Below are positions 47,607 to 61,157 of a DNA stretch of 64,000 nt, in pieces. Location of the stretch: the NCBI RefSeq assembly GCF_018691265.1, contig NW_024881329.1, positions 186,001-250,000 on the forward strand, read 5' to 3'. A model generated the notes under the pieces. That model had not been told where the DNA came from. It saw only the letters and a list, made by a program, of their open reading frames with translations, and did no database searches. The position numbers and the translations under genes are program-made. Source of the DNA: Tyto alba. Taxonomy: Eukaryota > Chordata > Aves > Strigiformes > Tytonidae. Position 1 is the first letter of the stretch. Every line of letters begins with the position of its first letter.

Positions 47607-50600
47607 CTCTGAAGTCATAAACAGTTGTAAACTTGTTGCAAATAAACGCTTTAATCTCAAACCCATTTAAACATTAGTATTTTTATTTAACACCTGTAAT
47701 CTTTTACAAACAAGTTTGTATCTTTAAACGGAACAAATGTCTTCCCTTTAAAGATAGTGACAACAGTAAAATACATTATAGGAAATGCTTTAGAATCTTT
47801 TAAATCCTTAGAAAGTGGGTAGAAATGCATTGTGGAAAGAAAGAAATGACATGGGATGAGACAAGTGGGTCATGTTTTCCCTTCCGGTTACAATGCAACC
47901 TGGCTGTGCAGCTCAGAACGTTTTGAAGTGTTTGCTTCTCCCAAAGAGAGATACTGAACTTCACTGAGCCTCAACTTCTGAAGGGCATGAGTACCCTGCA
48001 AATTAAGACTCATTCTGAGCTTCGACAGCCATGGGGGCTGGAAATCTGGGGTCTCTGCTGCCCCTTAAGTGTTCTGCATTTTCTTGGGCACCAGATCTCA
48101 AGCAAGCCTCTTCTGCCTGACCCGCTGCCAGTGCTTACTCCTCTTACAGCAGAACAGCTCATTTCATTACATAGGCAGGCTTCTGAGTCCCAGAGAGGAA
48201 AAAAGACATCTGGTTTGGGTTTCTACCATTTTGCCAGTTCAAGAAGTGGGAAAGGGAAAGGAGGAGAATTTAAGCATAGATAATCTGGAATTAACTTTGA
48301 GTTATAGACAGTGTAAACTGAGCTATTCACATGTGACAGACCCAGAGTCTGAGCTCATCTAGCATGCTTAGGTGGGTTAGAGAGGGTGAAAAAAAAAAAG
48401 CCAGCCACCTAGGTAAACAAGGCGACAAGAAGTTTGAGTCTAAAGACTCAGCAATAGATGAGGTTTGGGTTGCTAGAGGACTCACAATCACTGCTTAGAA
48501 GTTAGCTATATTTCACATTACTACTAGAAATAAACTAAGGAGTTCTGACCTAGTTTCTCATTGTGGCAAACAAAACATTTAATATTGCAGCATACGAAGT
48601 GATAACCAAGAAAAAGGTAAATGTGATGCATCATACTGTAGATGTGCTAATGTACTTAATTTTTGCTTTTGCAAAAATCTGATTTCAGATGCAAGGCACT
48701 GCAATTGTATGGGTAGCTAGTAAGCTGAAGACAGATGTAATAACTTTTTTCCTGCATCATTTAACTCTTCAGATACAGGGTAAGAATAGCTTTTTAATTT
48801 CAGTTACATCTACAGCCTTGATTTATATAATATATGCCACTTCTGAATTTTAGATCTATTATAAATTGTAAACTAGAGTAATAAAATAGTGTGCTTTGAT
48901 TGCTACTAGTAAGTTACTTTATCCAGATCTATTAAAAGCCATCCATTAATATAACTAATATTCAGAGGCAAATTACTGCACTCAAAGCAACAGCAGTAGA
49001 AATGAAGTGAAATTCCAGTCTTTGCAAATCCATAACAGATTTTTTGAATTGCCTTTCAGTTTTAGATATACATGCTTTTACTTATCTGCCTTCATCTCTC
49101 TTTAGCTTCTAACAATGAAAAAGGAACATTTACTTCATAAATACCCATGCCTTAAATACATGATTTTTGCAGTTTTAATAACAGTTCGTTCTCATTGCAC
49201 AGTTCCAGATCTCAGTTCTGCAAAATCTTCCATGAGACATCAGGCAAAAGAGAATGCCAAATACAATTCTGTGAGATTCTTAATGCACAGAAAGCAAGAG
49301 CTATTTGTACTGTAAAAATAATTCAAAGCTAGATCATTTATCTGATACCCTGTTTGCAATAGTCATCTTTTGAGCGTTAAAAAAAAAAAAAATTCCTCAT
49401 TCTAGCACTGTTCTTTTTCCTTAAGTTCTGCAAGAAATTATCCCTATAAAGCTCTTACACAAAAGGGATACAATATCAACATAAGATTCTGCTTTCTCCT
49501 TCACTTCTTAGAGTAAGAGCAGTTTGTTGCAAAGTTCAAGTACTATACATGTAGTATAGTTACTGCAGTATTTCATCAATTCCATCCACAGCCACTACAG
49601 AAGCTGCTATGGCAGCAGAAAAGCAATGAACAATCCTTACAGATTGTAACCGAAGCTGAAGACCTAATAAATGCATGCCAGCTTAGCAGTAAATATAATT
49701 ACCTTTATTTCTCCTCAACAGAAAAGCTGTAGCTAATAGAAAAGCTTATGCTTATTTTTGAATTTCTAAACCATTCTTAGAGTTTTGTAGCACACATCAA
49801 GGCCATACACTGTTTATGAAAAAAATTGTTCTTGACCCATTATCCTTTCTGTTCAGAGGTCAAAAAAGCTTTTTTGTTATGAGAACATACAACGAATATT
49901 GTCAAAGGCAGCAGTATTCAAGCAGAGACATGTCATTATCAGCCTGTATCTTTTGTTGCATGTAAGTGAAGACTAAATCTGCAGTCCTCATAGCAAGTCT
50001 AAACAGCAGACTAAGTCTCTTAAGACAACTGATGTCAATAGAAAACTATTAACCTTGTAATTTTTGTCTAGCAGCAGCAATCATCTGCGTTTCTGAACCT
50101 TCACATTGCAAAGGGTCAGATTTCAGCGCATAATACTCAGCCCACAACATCAGTACAAATTCTGACTTCATATTAACAGCTTAGTCAGAGAATTCAGTTA
50201 CTATGCATCCCATTTCTTTCTTCTAGTACAACTCATCTTTTTCCCCTCATGATTGACTTGACACAGGCATCATGGCCATGAACTATTTGAAAAAAATTTT
50301 CCTAGGAGCACAAGGCCATTCAGAGGTTCTTGTTTACAGCAATCCATTACTTTGCAGGCAGGTAGCCCACTAGGAAGATTTAACCTTCTTTTTCTAGCTT
50401 ACTTAAATGTTGCAATGACCAAAAAAAAAGAGAAACAAGAGCTTGCTTGAGATTTAGAACATCGAATCCCCTTCCCCTGACCTCAAAGTTTAACTTCATA
50501 GTTTATCCGCTTATTTCTTTCAAGCCAGTATCTTGACATTTGCAATAGAGATGATTTTACCACTTGATTGTTACCCACCTATGACCTTTTGGTGACAACC

Positions 50601-53600
50601 TTTGCACATTTGTGAACATGAAGAATTTCTTGCTCCTAATAAACACATTTCAGTGTAAGTGGGTGATCTAACTTCTCTATGAATCTGTCACACTGCCCCA
50701 ACACCACTTCCCTTACTCTTCCTGTCACTTGGTACAAGAAGTAGCAGCTACCCCTCTCACTGAAGGAACTAGTTACTTCAGTCATTTAGTACATAGTCCA
50801 CACTTCCTCATGATAGAAAAGGATGTTGGAGAACAGTTCAGATGAGAGCACCAAGCACCCTCATACACACGATTCAAGCTTTACATAACCACTAACCTGC
50901 ACCTAATTTTTCTGAGATACTCCATCCTACACCATAATTGGAGATTCTCACGAGGTATGCCTTAGCATATGAAGCAAACTTCCTCCAGAGCTGTCATCTG
51001 CAAAGATCTCTGTGTGCAGCCTGCTCAGCTCAGACACTGGGATGGCTGGGGGCAGAAGGTCCTGCATGCGCTACCTGTAGCCACTGTACTCTGGACTTAA
51101 TGCCAAGTCAAGTGTAATTTGTTCCTCCAGCAGAGACCAAGAAGCTCCTAACGAACAGCAGATAACCACCCAGGTGAGTTTACTTTCTTTGGACTGTGTT
51201 CAGGATGCATTAGACTACTCCTTAGAGCAGCTAGAGGCTTGTTCCACCACATCAGAGACACCCTACCTTTCCCACACAGGGCGTTATGACGGTTTACATC
51301 TGTGCAATATCAAATATAAAGCTGCAGTCGACCTGTCACTCTGTTCTTGAGGACAGTACTGGTTACAGTTGCTGAAACAGCTATATCTCACCATTGTATC
51401 AAGAACTTAACGCAGCATGCAGTAGCATAGCAGTTAATGGATTTACAGTGTTTACAGATGAATCACTTTTGGCCAAAGTGGACAGTGTGGATTCAATAAT
51501 CACAAACACAAATTCTTGCCTCAGTTTCTGGGAAGCTATATATATATATGTCAGCAAAAAGGCTCAAATATAACAAGTAGTTGGTCTATGAGAGAAGCAG
51601 AGAGATCTTCTTTGAGGAAAGTTGAAGTTGGCCCCAAGCAGCCAGAGGCACTGGTTCCTCCTCCCGTCAAATTACACTCAGGCTGGCCAGAGACCACTGA
51701 AAGTGTCTACACATGCAGAGACAGGAGCTTAATATTTCCCCGAAGTGCTTCAGAATGGGCTGCACTATATGCTCAAGTGCCCCCTTCTTCCCAGTAGTCT
51801 ACAGCTCAGTGTGTTTACGAAACATACCATGCACACTGCAGCTAGCTGTGTTAAAAAGAGAATATATCCTACCCATTGAACTGTGTGTGTATCTATTTAT
51901 TTGTACAGATTTGTTAAAATTTGTCTTAAGTGCTTAAACATAGCTGTCAATGTGAATTATGTATGGATCATGTAAATAACACACTTGAAAATTTAATTAT
52001 CAGGAAGTCACCCAACTCCTCCCAAGTTCAGAGACTTGTCTTTAGGGTACTTCAAACTAGACATGCATAGGAGCAGCATTATTAAAAAAAAAAAAAACAA
52101 AACCAAGAGTGCTGCACAATTCTTCAGCTCTTTTATCTTTTCAAACCACTTAACCCTGAAGAGACTACAGAGGAAGAATAGGACTCCACAGTCCCATGAA
52201 CATCTCACAGTTCCTACTTACTACCTTTCCTCATTTGAATGCTGGCTGATCAGTCTGCTATGGCTTACTCCAAAGTGAAATCCTCATTTGAAAGCACATC
52301 CCCGAACAATGGTTTAGCAGTGACTACAGAACAACCCTTTTTAACATATATAGTACTAACAGCAAGTGTTTCTATAAAAATATAGTAGGAAAGGTGATCT
52401 GGAGAACAACAACAAAACTGAGGTCATTTGAATTTTAGCAGTCAGTAGGCTTATCTTAGCAATCTTGTGCCACTGCCTGATACGAGAGCCAGAAGACAGT
52501 CAACATTTCATATCCTTCATTTGAAAAAAAACAGCAAAGAGGGATTTTCCAAACACTTAAGTCTGCCTGATGTAAGGAAAAGCTGATGTTATTTGCAATG
52601 TATGCATTCATGCTTCAGTGCCCTGCTGAACCACCAGGTTAATCCATTACCTAAAATGAAATTGTGACCACCTCTGACAGATAATTGGCTTAGGTAAGAC
52701 AGGAAGAATCCCCCCCAGTTAAGACAGACAGGAAGAATAGCAGAGCTCAAAAGTAGTCCCAACAGATCTGTAACAGGTCCAGGTTCCATCTGAAAAAATG
52801 AAGTATTTATACTATGCCCTCAAGAATCAACCAATCTACCTAATTATCATCTACAGATTGAAGAAGTGAGACAACCAAATACACTTTACCTGAGCAAACG
52901 GGCAAGTTGAATCTCATGAGACACGAGCGACAAAAATCTACTCAACTGCAGCTAGGCAAAATTTGGTTCTCTTACTCTGGATGACTGTATGCCAACAGAC
53001 AATCACAATCTAAATTACAGTCTTCAGAATCCATGTTTTGAGATGCAGAGAACACAGATAACGGGAGAGCACCCACACCAATCAGAGGAGATCCAGAATG
53101 AGAAGGGAGAACACTCCTTCTGAAGAAGGTCCTAGAATCAGAGTTACAGTATTTCAGCTACAGCCAAAAAGATGAACTAAAGGGAATCCTACCTCACTTT
53201 GCAAGGTACTTACCGATTTAGAGAAAATAAAAAGTTCCCCTTCTCCAATGGAAAAAGATGCATCAAACACTAAGCCCAGAATCATCTATGAGAAATTCTG
53301 AAAGATACTACTAGCAGAACACAATGTAAAGTTGAGATCTCATTACTGCTTCAGCTTGTGGCAGAAGAGTAATAAGCACACACTGACTTCCCTGAGATGT
53401 CATTAAGAGAAGTATAATTACACACAAAAGTCATTAACCAAGACTAAGTGCAGAGCAAATCACAGGCTTGGAACAACTTTAACCAGAAAGCCAAACCAGG
53501 TCTGGGCAAATCCAAAAAATTTCATTAACTATCCCAGTTAAAACAGGCAGGAAGATGCCTTTTTTTATGCCAAGAGTATTTTTTTGCTTTAATTTTATTG

Positions 53601-55948
53601 CCTTAGTCTTCCTCCACACTGTAACCTTACATATTCAAACAATAATGGAACAGAAGGATGCCAAATCCTTACCTGTTAGGAGGTAAGATGCAGAAACTAA
53701 AAGACAGTAATAAAAAACTTAATAAAAAGGGCTTGTTACTGCTGCATTAGCTTCTTTTCCATCCTGGTTTGGGAAACAATACAGACGCTTTTATAATGAA
53801 ACTTGAAGCACTTATACTACACTGAAGAAAGTACTATTTATTCCGAGACAGGCAGAAGTGATTAAGTATATTAATAGAGCCATCAGTTATAGACAATAAA
53901 TACTTCCTGATGAAACTATGTAAGACGTATGTTAGAAAACAAAACAATCTCCAAGGAAATTAAAGCTCTTTTAAACAGGAAGATAAGTTTATAATGAACG
54001 ATAGTAACAACCTGATTAATCTTCCTCATAAGTCTTTTATGACTTCAGTGGATTTCACACAAAGAACGAATATCACAGTAAGTTTCCACAGGAGTATGCA
54101 GATGACAATACAGAACTTACTGGTTTCAAGAGGTAGATACAAGGCTTAACAGGAGTAAAAAGGTAGGTTTCACTCAAGAGCATGGCCACGCTGAGTTGCA
54201 TTTACAATGACATGATGAGACTGTTTCAACTATCCTGTTGTCTTATCAGTGACTACCTGTCAACTCACTGAGCAGGGGGAGTGCTTGCTGAATTAACAGT
54301 AATGTTAGTCAAGACAACAGTTAAACTTTTATAGCAAGAATAATCTTGCTATAAAAACCTAATACAAGGCTTACATTTAAAAATAATGGTTTAACTGGTC
54401 AAGAAGACATGACTCATCCACTCTGCCAGGTAACAGAGACACAGGTCTGAAGAAGCAATGAACTGTTGCACATATTACTGGCCTAGTCAATTTTGTAACA
54501 TACTTTTGCTTGAGTAAAAATCATCTCCAGAGAAGTTCTGAGAGTTAAACCCATCGTCCCTTGATATCAACTGACACCACTATTCCTCATTTTCAAGTGA
54601 CGGAGCCTTTAGCAATTTCAAAGAGTACTGTGAAATGTAGCAATGCACATATACAGTACAAGTTATTCAAAGTAACCTTATTTCATCCTAACTGCAGCTA
54701 AATACACTGTAGGTAGTCAAACCTGTACAAAGGCATTAGACTTTAGTCCACCTCACAAATGCATTCAAATATCTTTTAATAAAGATGACTCAAATTCAAT
54801 GCATGCAAGTCAAATTTGATTAAACAGGTTTGGTAATACAGCCATTCAGACAAACCCTTGTAAGCCTATGTGAGCAGCATAAAGTACTGGTAATGGATGG
54901 CAAAAGGTGTGTGTAGGTATACACATATCCCTACACACCCCCAAAAAACACACCTCCAAAGCGTTCCCTTCAAGTTCAGGATTCCTTGTACAAGTAATAT
55001 GACTAATAGGTAAAACACACCCTAAACCTCTTCAGAACAAGCTCATACTACACCAGATCTAGGTTAAATCCCAGGCTTAATTCATCTCTCACACGAGGTG
55101 TTAAAACTAACAATAAATGCAATAGTAAGGAAGAACCCTCAAGACCACTGGAATTAGCATCAGGTAAACCAACCTACTTGACTTTGCACCCTTTAATTTA
55201 GAAGGCAAGCTACACTGAAGTGTGAATTCCACTCACTACCATACAACTGATACTGCCTAGCAAGAACAGAGGGGAAAGGAGGAGTATTTTGTCCCCTTTC
55301 AGTTCTGAGCTCAGTATGAACTAGATGGTGGACTGATGCAACAGTTCATTAACAGAAGGACAGACAACATACTAGAAAACTTTGCTGAACTGCAGGCAAC
55401 AGGGCTGAAACACAGTTTTAACTAATTTGCTGCCAGAATCCCCACTTTTCATGGTTATGTAGCTAGTTACTTCAACTCATTATAGCAAGGGACAAATAGC
55501 TCCACCAGAAAGGACGAAAGTTTTGACACTTACAAGGAATAAAATTATGTAAGCCAACACACTGCTGTCCTGTATCTGGGATTTCTACTTCGACTGCAAG
55601 TAGTGTTGAAATGAATGGTTTTCTTTCCAAAACTGCTTGTTCAGTAACAGATCAGAAAGTGATAAAAGGACAGCTGCCAATCTTAAAGCTAATATATTAA
55701 ACATTTTTGGTCGAGGTGATCTTGAAGTAATTCTGAAGAAGAAACAACTTAGAAACTGACTGGATTACATCATTTGTAAAGTACAAATAGAAGGGCAACC
55801 ATAGTTACCAACTCCACCTATGATGCTGTGGGTTTTTTCCCCTTTCAAATTTCACACAACTGATCAGTTTGTAACAACTTGCAATGACAAGTGCCACCGA
55901 AGTTTGCTGCAGAAAATGCAAGAGGAAGCAATAAGGGTAATGCCATTA
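47607..55948. other. Intergenic DNA downstream of PPP6R3
   Basis: No gene or recognisable transposon. From about 52 kb upward the plus strand is richer in A and C than in T and G, the direction expected where the minus strand is transcribed, so some of this may be PPP6R3 read-through or an unannotated non-coding transcript. A strong donor-like CGGTAAGTA exists on the minus strand near 53213, but no matching exon could be proved. Confidence 0.5.
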
Positions 55949-55949
55949 T

Positions 55950-57374
55950 ACATGTGAGGTTTTTTCTTTTTATTTCTGTATGCAATGTAATATTTAGGCA
56001 CGTTGCTTGGGACGCCTTCTAGAATAAATCATTGGCCATTGTTTAGAGTATCCTTTTGGCTTTAAATACTGGTCAGGAAAACAAAATGATGTAAAAAATA
56101 AATGAATATAACTATTACAGAAACAAAAATGGATTTGCATCTAAAAGTGCAGGAGGTGAAGTACTTTAACCCTTTCACCAGACAATGTGGCAATATACAG
56201 TATATTGCTTCTGTTTGTTTGAGAAGGCTGTTGGAATTTTACACTGACATAGAAAATTATAAATTACACAGAATTAGTTTCCATAATCACTATATATATA
56301 TACACAAACCAGCTGTGAAAAAACTGGTTTAGAACATACAAATGAAAGCCTCACACAGATCAGTACAGTGAAAGTAACAATTAACATGCTCTGCTGCCAA
56401 AATTTGTATTAAAAACACTATATACTTTTAAAATGCATGTACTGTAATTACATTAGCAGCACAAGCATTTTTTTTACTTGACTTGTCTAAAAGGATTATA
56501 GCGTTTTAAATACGCAGATTGTTCTGAAATGTTCCATCATATAATGCTTGGTATTAAACTAAATCTTGGTGAATGGGTTAAAAGGCAGGTGAATCACTTA
56601 AACACAACAAGCCATGTGCACTTCAAATATTCTAGTGTTTCACCTGTAAGGTATTGTTTCAAGCAAACAAGACTTAACAGAACATATGGCTTTACAGTAA
56701 CATCAATTTGTCAACTAAGTTGTAGCAATAAATACTTAAAATCTCTACCAATAGACTTACATTTTTGATCTGTTTTAAACAATACAGAAAACAATTACCA
56801 ATTAAAAAACCTGTTGCAAAATGTTGAACACCAAAAAATTCTTATTTAAATCACTTTTGTAAGCTAAAACAACCAAAATAACATTTATAGGGCATTTCAG
56901 TTTCAGAAGAAACATTAATTCATTTTTCTTTTCTTTTTACAAGGTGAAAAATGTATGAAAACTGCTAAATACTTTGGTCACACTAATCATCAAATAGTTA
57001 TGTCTCAAATACATTAGATTTGTGTATTCACTTTTTTATAAAACTATTCTTACAGCCATTTTAACTATAGTAACACTACTGTCATCATTACATGGGTAGC
57101 AAGATTTTATTTCACAGGCCACCCATTATTTAGAACAATACAATATAAACATACGCAAAAATTATTGGTATTTCTCAATGTGCAATATTTTTACACTTAT
57201 GAATTTCTGTACAATGTCTTAAAATCTAGAATATAAATGTTGCTGGTCCTGATCCCTTGCGAAATTAGTGCAGCAGTGACTGGCTTCAACAGAGTCTAGA
57301 TGAAATCCTCAAGAAACACTCAAACACCTGGATATCAGTTCATTTTCTTCAGCCAAGGTAGCAGACATCACATA
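55950..57374 (-). other. PPP6R3: PPP6R3 3'UTR (predicted)
   Basis: AT-rich sequence after the stop codon. Minus-strand AATAAA signals occur at 57111-57106 (short form, UTR about 280 bases) and at 55974-55969 (long form, about 1.4 kb). The long form is preferred because UTRs of more than 1 kb are usual for this gene family. The exact cleavage site is inferred. Confidence 0.6.
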
Positions 57375-57426
57375 TCATACAGGGCCATTAACAGACGCCT
57401 CTCCTAAATGGGTGTGTTGATCAGTC
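57375..57426 (-). CDS. PPP6R3: PPP6R3 last coding exon
   Basis: Acceptor CCTCTTAG just above 57426. It completes an Arg codon and encodes [16 protein letters not shown], then TGA at 57377-57375. Confidence 0.92.
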
Positions 57427-60400
57427 CTAAGAGGCCAAAAAAAGATGTAAGTATACAAGAAACAGGAAGGGTGGAAAACAAATTTGGGTAGGTGCAAAAA
57501 AACCCCCAAAACCAACCACCCCAGATCACGTGTAGCAGGACCCATGCGCTGAAGACAGGAAAGAAGCTAATAACACATTCATCCCATTTATTTTCTCGAG
57601 TCCAACATTTCTGGAGTTCTTAGTGCCTAATTAAGCACAGTACTTTAACTGAGCATACCACTGAAGAGCGTTTGATCTTTATTAACTGAGCTACTAAGTG
57701 ATCTCTAGAGATGCGATCTTTCCCCAAGAGAATCACTAATAAAAAGCACATTTGTGATACTTCTCTGAATCTTATTCTGTGAGGCAATATGTGATACTAG
57801 GAGTATGTAAAGTTGCGTTTGAAAGCAAACAGTTAAGACAACAGGAAAAACAGTGTCTTAAAAAACCTGCTTTAGTTACTAATCTAATCTACAAACTGCC
57901 ATTTCACAAATTCTTTAATGTCAGTCAGTTAGCACAAAGGGTCCAGGAAGTATGAAGGAAAATAAGGAGCAAACCTGCAAAAATGAAAACAGTATATACA
58001 TTTCTAGTTAAGTTTAGTGTAAATGTGGGCTCTGGACTAACACAAATAAAGAGATCAAATCAGGAGTGCACGAGAACATTAAGAACGGCAAACAACAAAG
58101 GCAAAAAATCTCAATTTCCGTTCAGTGGAAGTCTACTGAATACATCTGACAAGTCCCTTAAAGAATATAAATACCATTTGAAACTACACATGAGAAAAGT
58201 TACCTGTAACTCCTGTTCTCTGATGGTGTACATCACAGAGAAGCCACTCTTGGGTCCGTGCTCTACATGCACATGACCAGCAGGAGTCCCCTAGCTAAGT
58301 CTTTGGCTGTTAAGCTCTAAAAAGACTTTCTAAAAAAACATATGTACACATTAGAGAAAAGACAGACAGCACTAGACAAGAGTAAACACTTTTTAGAGAA
58401 ACCTGGAAAGTAAGAAACAAGTGCCGCATGGACAGGAAGTCTGACGGTCCGCACAGCAGTAAGTCACTTCTTAACTGGAAAAAGTCTGTGTCAGAACAGG
58501 GCTCCTAGCAGAGATTACTACTGCTGGCCACCAGCCAAAGACCTACCTAGGGGACTCCTCCCACTAGTCATACATGCATGGAGCCCCAAAAGCACAATTA
58601 TGTTTATCTTGATATTAATACTGCGCTTATATGAGGATCTGCTGTGACAGCCACCTTTAGAGAAAGTATTGAGCTTTGCTGAAGCCAGCTGGATTCAATG
58701 GAAGGAGTTCCTTGATATTTCCTGCAACTCAAAAGCAATCCAAACTGCTAAGCTCTATGAGCCCTCTGTTGGTTTAGACAAACATCTTCACTCAAAAGGC
58801 AGTCACACTGTACCCAAAGACTTCTTCCCTAGAATTTAATGCTTCTTGGCATTAGAATTATCTTCAGAAAAACAGTACCTCCAGATAAAAAAAGAGGCTG
58901 GGAAAGACAGCTTCTGGGTTTCCCGCTTTAAGTGTACAGGGTTGGATTTTTTTCTGACTAGAATCCACTTTTTGATTAAATTTACATAATTTATGCAGAG
59001 GAGGAAGTTCTGGCTTACAGAAAAAGGTAGCAGTGCTTTAATGTAACATCCAGTACCGTAGAGGTAAAGCATGCTAGCTCATAAACAACTCTAAAAAACA
59101 GAACAAAGTTGTCAAACATGCTTGCATCTTAGTCTGCACACAGTATAATCAGAACACAGTAGCATTCTGTGTTGTATGTAGAGCTATACTTTAAATCTTT
59201 GCTTACAAAAACGTTTCAATTTTGTCTCCACTAGGATCCTTGATATATAATATAGCATCCACAAAATCTTAAAAGTGATTCTTTCTTTCCCAGGATTTAT
59301 GTGACAACTATCATGTTTCTCTAATAATAGTTTAAAATCTACTGAAGTCAAGAAACACAACAGCTTTTAAATTACTAAAACTAGTTAAATACAGATTCAG
59401 AAAATACATATGTATGTATGTATATATATTTATCCTTTACGAATTCTAATTTTCAGAATCATACCCCTATTATACTGCAAGGCAAAAGTGACTCCTGGAA
59501 TTGCTTTTAAGTAAGCAAAATACTCTCTCACTACAGAACATGCTCCCAACTCAGAACATCCTAAGCTCCCCAGCAAAGGTGGCAGGATGCACAGCTCTGA
59601 CACACCCCCCTCCCCCCCAAGTCCTGCCCTGCTTAGAGAGGAGCAGACCGGACAGATTACTCAGGTTTTAACAAACACACATTTAGGTTTTCCTTTTGTG
59701 AGTTTGCTTTTAGATGGCACAGTTCCTCTAGGCACCCCTGAATTACATCCAAACCAGGAAATGGCAGCACACCACCCTTTGCCTTAACACCAAGAATCAA
59801 GCCTGTAGGATTGCACCCTATGTTTAACAAGCCATTAATTCTGCTAGGAAACCAGTAAGCTCTTGCCTAGGTCTGAATTTTAAAGTACTTATGAATACCT
59901 AAGTTCCAGAGCAAGGTCTTCACTGAATCCTGCCTTCAAGGGTGGAAATCTTCTCACCTACTTTAATCTCTTATTTGTTTTAGGATTTTAAGGTAAAGAT
60001 GAATCCTGATCTGACTGAAGTCTAGAAACTAGCACAGATATGGAACATCTGCATTAAGCATTTCTAACATTTGATGACTAATGTCATCCTACATGCACTT
60101 CACTTTGATGAAGCCATACTAGACTTAGAGTTCATCGTGTATGTTTCCATACCATTGTAACTTAGTAGGCAAAAAAACTCTCAAACAAGTACTCCAACAG
60201 GAAATGAAACAGGAGAAATACTGTCAAACGCCTTTTTTTTTTTTTTTTTTGAGAAAGCAGTACTACCTGACAATTTAAGAGAAATAAATTTATGCAAAAG
60301 CGGCTTTCTGTTTGGTGGTGGTCCCCTCAGAACTCTGTCTTGAATTACTGTTCTTCAAGACTGCACTAGTACCCAAGCTGTCAAAAAAAAAAAAAAATCT

Positions 60401-61157
60401 TTTCTTTCCTCCAGTAAGTATGATAAGCAACCCAGGCTGCTCCATATTTCAGGCAAATTACGTGAAAGAAATTATTTATGTATTTTGAAAAATCTTCCAA
60501 AAGTCTACAAGTATTCAGATTAATACCTGATGAAGACAAGGGTGCAAACAACAATTGCTTCACAATCAAACAAGCATGACTTAAGGCACCATTTCCTTTC
60601 CATACAGCTGCACTAGTGGACTTCCCCCAACTGTTCTGCAGTATAGAACACAGAATGAAAAAATAGTAGACCTAACTTACCTAAGTGTTCAGGACAAAGT
60701 CAAATGTATTCCCCTAATTTTTTTTTTTTTTTTAATCATTATTTTCGTAAGTGTACCAATTCACTATTCTAACTTGATAACATATCACAAAACAGAACGG
60801 GAATATTTACAATGCCCTACAAGACCAATAGTTCAGGGCAAATAAATTTTTGTCAACTCAAGAGTCTAGAATCAACAGAAAATATAACTTGTGAGAATTT
60901 TATAAAATAGATGCAAGCACGTTTAGATTGAGCTGATAACTAACAGGAATTCATTCATCTCTGTAGATCAATCCTGTTGTAAAAACATGCAGACTGCTGT
61001 TTAGAGGACTGAAAGCATCCTTGAATGCAATTACCTCTGTTCTGGACTGCTGTTAGGAGGCTGCAGAGCTGAAGTAGCCTCTTCTGCAACCTCTGCATTC
61101 TCTTCTACTACATATTTACATGAAGCATCCTGCGAGGTAGACAATTTTCCTTCCTCA
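57375..61157 (-). CDS. PPP6R3: Serine/threonine-protein phosphatase 6 regulatory subunit 3, C-terminal part
   Basis: 3' end of the gene; its upstream exons lie beyond the window. Two exons, 61035-61157 and 57375-57426, join in phase (AG|G gives Arg). The joined frame reads [11 protein letters not shown], later [10 protein letters not shown], then [16 protein letters not shown] and stop. The ending SVNGPV and the SSPEQRT junction match what I recall of the vertebrate PPP6R3 C-terminus. Known of the family: SAPS-domain subunits bind the PP6 catalytic subunit and direct it to targets; the SAPS domain itself is N-terminal and not in the window, and this tail is acidic and probably disordered. Position and orientation relative to GAL match mammals, which supports the call independently. 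Confidence 0.9.
57427..61034 (-). other. PPP6R3: PPP6R3 last intron
   Basis: 3.6-kb intron, AT-rich, containing a foldback element at 58251-58584, TATG/TA repeats at about 59406-59430 and long T tracts at about 60231-60251 and 60719-60733. Confidence 0.85.
58200..58590. repeat. Foldback (inverted-repeat) element in PPP6R3 intron
   Basis: Two imperfect inverted arms of about 55 bp, 58251-58310 and 58529-58584. They include perfect 13-bp (AGGAGTCCCCTAG at 58282-58294 with CTAGGGGACTCCT at 58547-58559) and 11-bp (GTCTTTGGCTG with CAGCCAAAGAC) blocks, separated by about 220 bp. The outer left part (ACCTGTAACTCCTGTTCTCT) resembles the ends of palindromic non-autonomous elements seen in turtles and other sauropsids; this family assignment is from memory and tentative. 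The transcript could form a hairpin. Confidence 0.6.
61035..61157 (-). CDS. PPP6R3: PPP6R3 penultimate coding exon
   Basis: 123 bases. The acceptor is a T-run followed by CAAG at 61158, and the donor is AGAG|GTAATT at 61035/61034. It begins in phase 2 and encodes [20 protein letters not shown] followed by an acidic, Ala/Pro-rich stretch ending SSPEQ plus two bases of Arg. Confidence 0.92.

Noticed and set aside
58200..58300. Possible alternative PPP6R3 exon with ACAG|GTAACT donor
   Set aside because: The segment is one arm of the foldback element and has stops in the frame required to follow the 61.0-kb exon.
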